DNA of 64,000 bases, taken from the NCBI GenBank assembly GCA_947579665.1, contig OX388350.1, positions 42,565,393-42,629,392 of the forward strand. The letters run 5' to 3'. The DNA is from Sympetrum striolatum (Eukaryota; Arthropoda; Insecta; Odonata; Libellulidae). This document shows, piece by piece, positions 62,001 to 64,000 of this stretch; position 1 is the first letter of the stretch; each line of letters opens with the position of its first letter. A program made the translations under genes and the position numbers. The notes beneath the pieces are model-generated. The model saw nothing but the letters and a program-made list of their open reading frames with translations, was not told the origin of the DNA and did not search any database.

Positions 62001-63400
62001 TGGCATTTCCCTCGTCGGAGGTATATTTTGTGTTTTTTGATTCATAACCAAAAATGTCCCTCGTTCTTGAATCGCTCATGCGAAAACTTCGTAAATATTG
62101 CGAAAAAATCAGTTCGGACGTGTTTATGTTCCCTAAAGGAATTCTCGAGGTCCCCGTTGACTTCGTTTCTTTTTCTTGGGAACTTTATCGTGATTTTTGA
62201 TTTGAATTTTATGGGAAATATTTATATTATATACGGATTCATTGCAAAGCTATGGATCCTTGTCGTTGTATTTCCAACCTTTCGTAAGATTTAGCATGAT
62301 TGATGATTTGATTTTTTAATTTGTAGAATCATGGTTTTTTATGTTTAATTGTGTTTTGAAATTTTGTTAGAGTTAAATAGAAGTAAAAAGGTATCATATT
62401 ATGTCATCATAGTGATACATTCAAATAATGGCAGGTAGTTTTAAAATATTCTGCACTTGATGTATCCGGAAGGGTAGCCCTCGAAGCGTAGTGGTAATAT
62501 TGTCGTTCCTTCTTACAGTTGCAGTTAGCAGATCTTGTCGATAGTTTCTCCCTATTAATGTACAGATTCAGCATGTTTCTTCGCTAATTGTGGATTCAGC
62601 GACACATGTAGAGTCCGTCCTGAGTACATGACTGAATATTCAGGATTCTGGGTTCTATCCTTTTCATCGACTCAACTTGAAAGTTTGAGAAAAACATTTC
62701 TCATGTAGCATGCTGTTCTTTTAGCGTTATTCTCAACATCAAAAGCAAGAAAAAGCTTACATTTTTCGCTCCATGGATATGATGAAAAGGCTCAACGTTT
62801 GTTTTCTGGTTATAGTTAGTGAACAAATACACTTTCTAATTTGTACAAGAAGTGAAAAACTCACTGTTCCTGCGGTCCTATCTTGGTGAATGGAGTTTTC
62901 TATTTAGATATTGTATAGTGAAACTAGTAACTTTCATTTTTCTTTTGTGCCAATGCTGCTCAAAAGGTATAACATTGTGAAAGCTGCTGGAGTTAAATTC
63001 TTGATAAAGACATTCATTTTGGTCACTCCTTATAGCTTTCTATAACTTTATTCGTAGTTTTGCCTTTTCAGGGAAGTATTCTAGTCGCAGTATTCTGGCT
63101 CAGTGTGGAAAGTAAGCAAAATCTACATCACTGCTATTTTTTGCCTACGGAGCTTCATTCCCTCTCTGTCGCTCTTTATCGCTAATGCTCGAGGGAAGAG
63201 GTTCAAACCGGCCTCCGGGCTGTGTGCTGTTCAGAGAGATATGCTACTCGAACACCACTTAGTTTTAATTTGTAAATTGATCAGTACGGCCATTCCTTAG
63301 TGATTACTTTAAAAGACTGAACCTCAGTAATTATCAGCTCAATAGTTTTAGACGTCCGTCGGTATTCAGCCCGAAGGCGAGTTGGAACATCACCCCCTCT
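59100..63400. other. noncoding stretch, no gene recognised
   Basis: 58880-59100 and 61740-61900 are relatively CpG-rich and end near donor-like GTAAAA (59091) and GTGAGT (61896), as untranslated first exons might. No coding frame with a recognisable product was found. A perfect 22-bp palindrome lies at 61274-61295. Confidence 0.35.
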
Positions 63401-63411
63401 AAAATTACTTT

Positions 63412-63705
63412 CCAGAGCTACAAGAAGGGTAATGAGGCTTACTATACAATATGTGGATTGAGGTAGTTTGCCCTTGCTCTTCTCTCCAAGCCAAAGTGCT
63501 GTAAGCATAAAATGACTACGTAAGTGAAGTACCATTGCTCTGCTAATAACTCTTTTCGTAGCATTCCGTAAGGAGGGATTTTAATATGTGCTATTGTTTA
63601 GCATCACTTAATAGCACCTCAATAGCTTTCATGTCATTATACCCATGAAAAAGACTCTGACAAATGTATATAAAGGATACATTTTTCTCTATCCCATATT
63701 AAATC
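63412..63705 (+). repeat. dispersed repeat, GAGGTAGTTTGCC family, copy 3
   Basis: Contains GTAATGAGGCTTAC, GATTGAGGTAGTTTGCCC, TTTAGCATCACTT, CACCTCAATAGCTTTCATGT and a late TATATAAAGGATACATTTTT block, in the same order as copies 1 and 2. Confidence 0.6.
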
Positions 63706-64000
63706 ATATCGATATGCATTTATTTCAAAGTAATTCCACCTTTATCACATGTGGAAATCGAGCTATATTCAGTTATCATCGATGAAAGAACTCCCTGCGC
63801 CAATCATTACATTCCCTGTCATGGAAACGGTACCGTCTCTCGGAGTGGAGCACCTCTGATCTCCAGAAGCGGTTGTTTAACTTGGTGCCGCTTGTATCTC
63901 TTCAAAATGCCCAGCTTTAGGGATATCAATCTTTATTTCGATTCCATATCTTCGCTAATGCCTCTGGGCAGGGTTTCGGGTGGTTTTCGTCCATCGATCG

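Noticed and set aside
63072..63110. Third exon for the candidate gene at 43757
   Set aside because: It has good acceptor- and donor-like sites and a hydrophobic frame, but the phase does not match. The frame that matches is unconvincing.
1..64000. CRISPR array, operons or bacterial features
   Set aside because: Spliced genes, SINEs and LINE relics show this is animal nuclear DNA. The only regular repeat array (46.9-49 kb) has long diverged units, not short identical repeats with spacers.

Overview
This is eukaryotic nuclear DNA. It is AT-rich, with kilobase introns bounded by GT-AG sites, tRNA-derived SINEs, LINE relics, cut-and-paste MITEs and many hammerhead/Penelope-like foldback repeats. 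Protein similarity and repeat types point to an arthropod, most likely an insect with a large genome. I cannot name the species. Two protein-coding genes can be reconstructed with confidence. (1) On the minus strand, 17115 down to 4676, lies an NAD-dependent short-chain dehydrogenase of the 15-hydroxyprostaglandin dehydrogenase type. Five exons are visible and the last roughly 45-50 residues lie beyond the left edge. (2) On the plus strand, 28902-34743, lies a complete four-exon gene for a 518-residue multi-pass membrane protein with the layout of the drug/metabolite transporter superfamily. The two genes are divergent, about 11.8 kb apart, and share no obvious pathway. A possible third gene starts at 43757 on the plus strand: a 14-nt coding exon and a 53-nt second exon, with the rest not found. 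Layout: 1-4.6 kb holds a mariner-type MITE, a SINE fragment and a foldback. 4.6-17.2 kb is the dehydrogenase gene, whose introns carry foldbacks, inverted SINE dimers and a second copy of the same MITE. 17.2-28.7 kb is intergenic, with a SINE, a hammerhead foldback and a hAT-type MITE. 28.7-34.8 kb is the transporter gene. 34.8-43.7 kb is intergenic, with a LINE relic into which hammerhead-like repeats inserted. 46.8-49.1 kb is a tandem array with pol III B-box-like sites about every 166 bp. 49-64 kb is mostly noncoding, with a LINE 3' end, a SINE and dispersed repeats. The most interesting signal is a dispersed family of at least ten hammerhead-ribozyme-like cores (CTGANGA, stem II, GAA, then a short self-complementary stem III). 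Most sit head-to-head in foldback elements. The best copies have different but still palindromic stem III sequences, as expected if two RNA copies must pair to cleave. One extra base between the CTGANGA box and stem II is shared by nearly all copies. Hammerhead variants with diminished stem III are known from Penelope-like retroelements; no Penelope protein is recognisable here.
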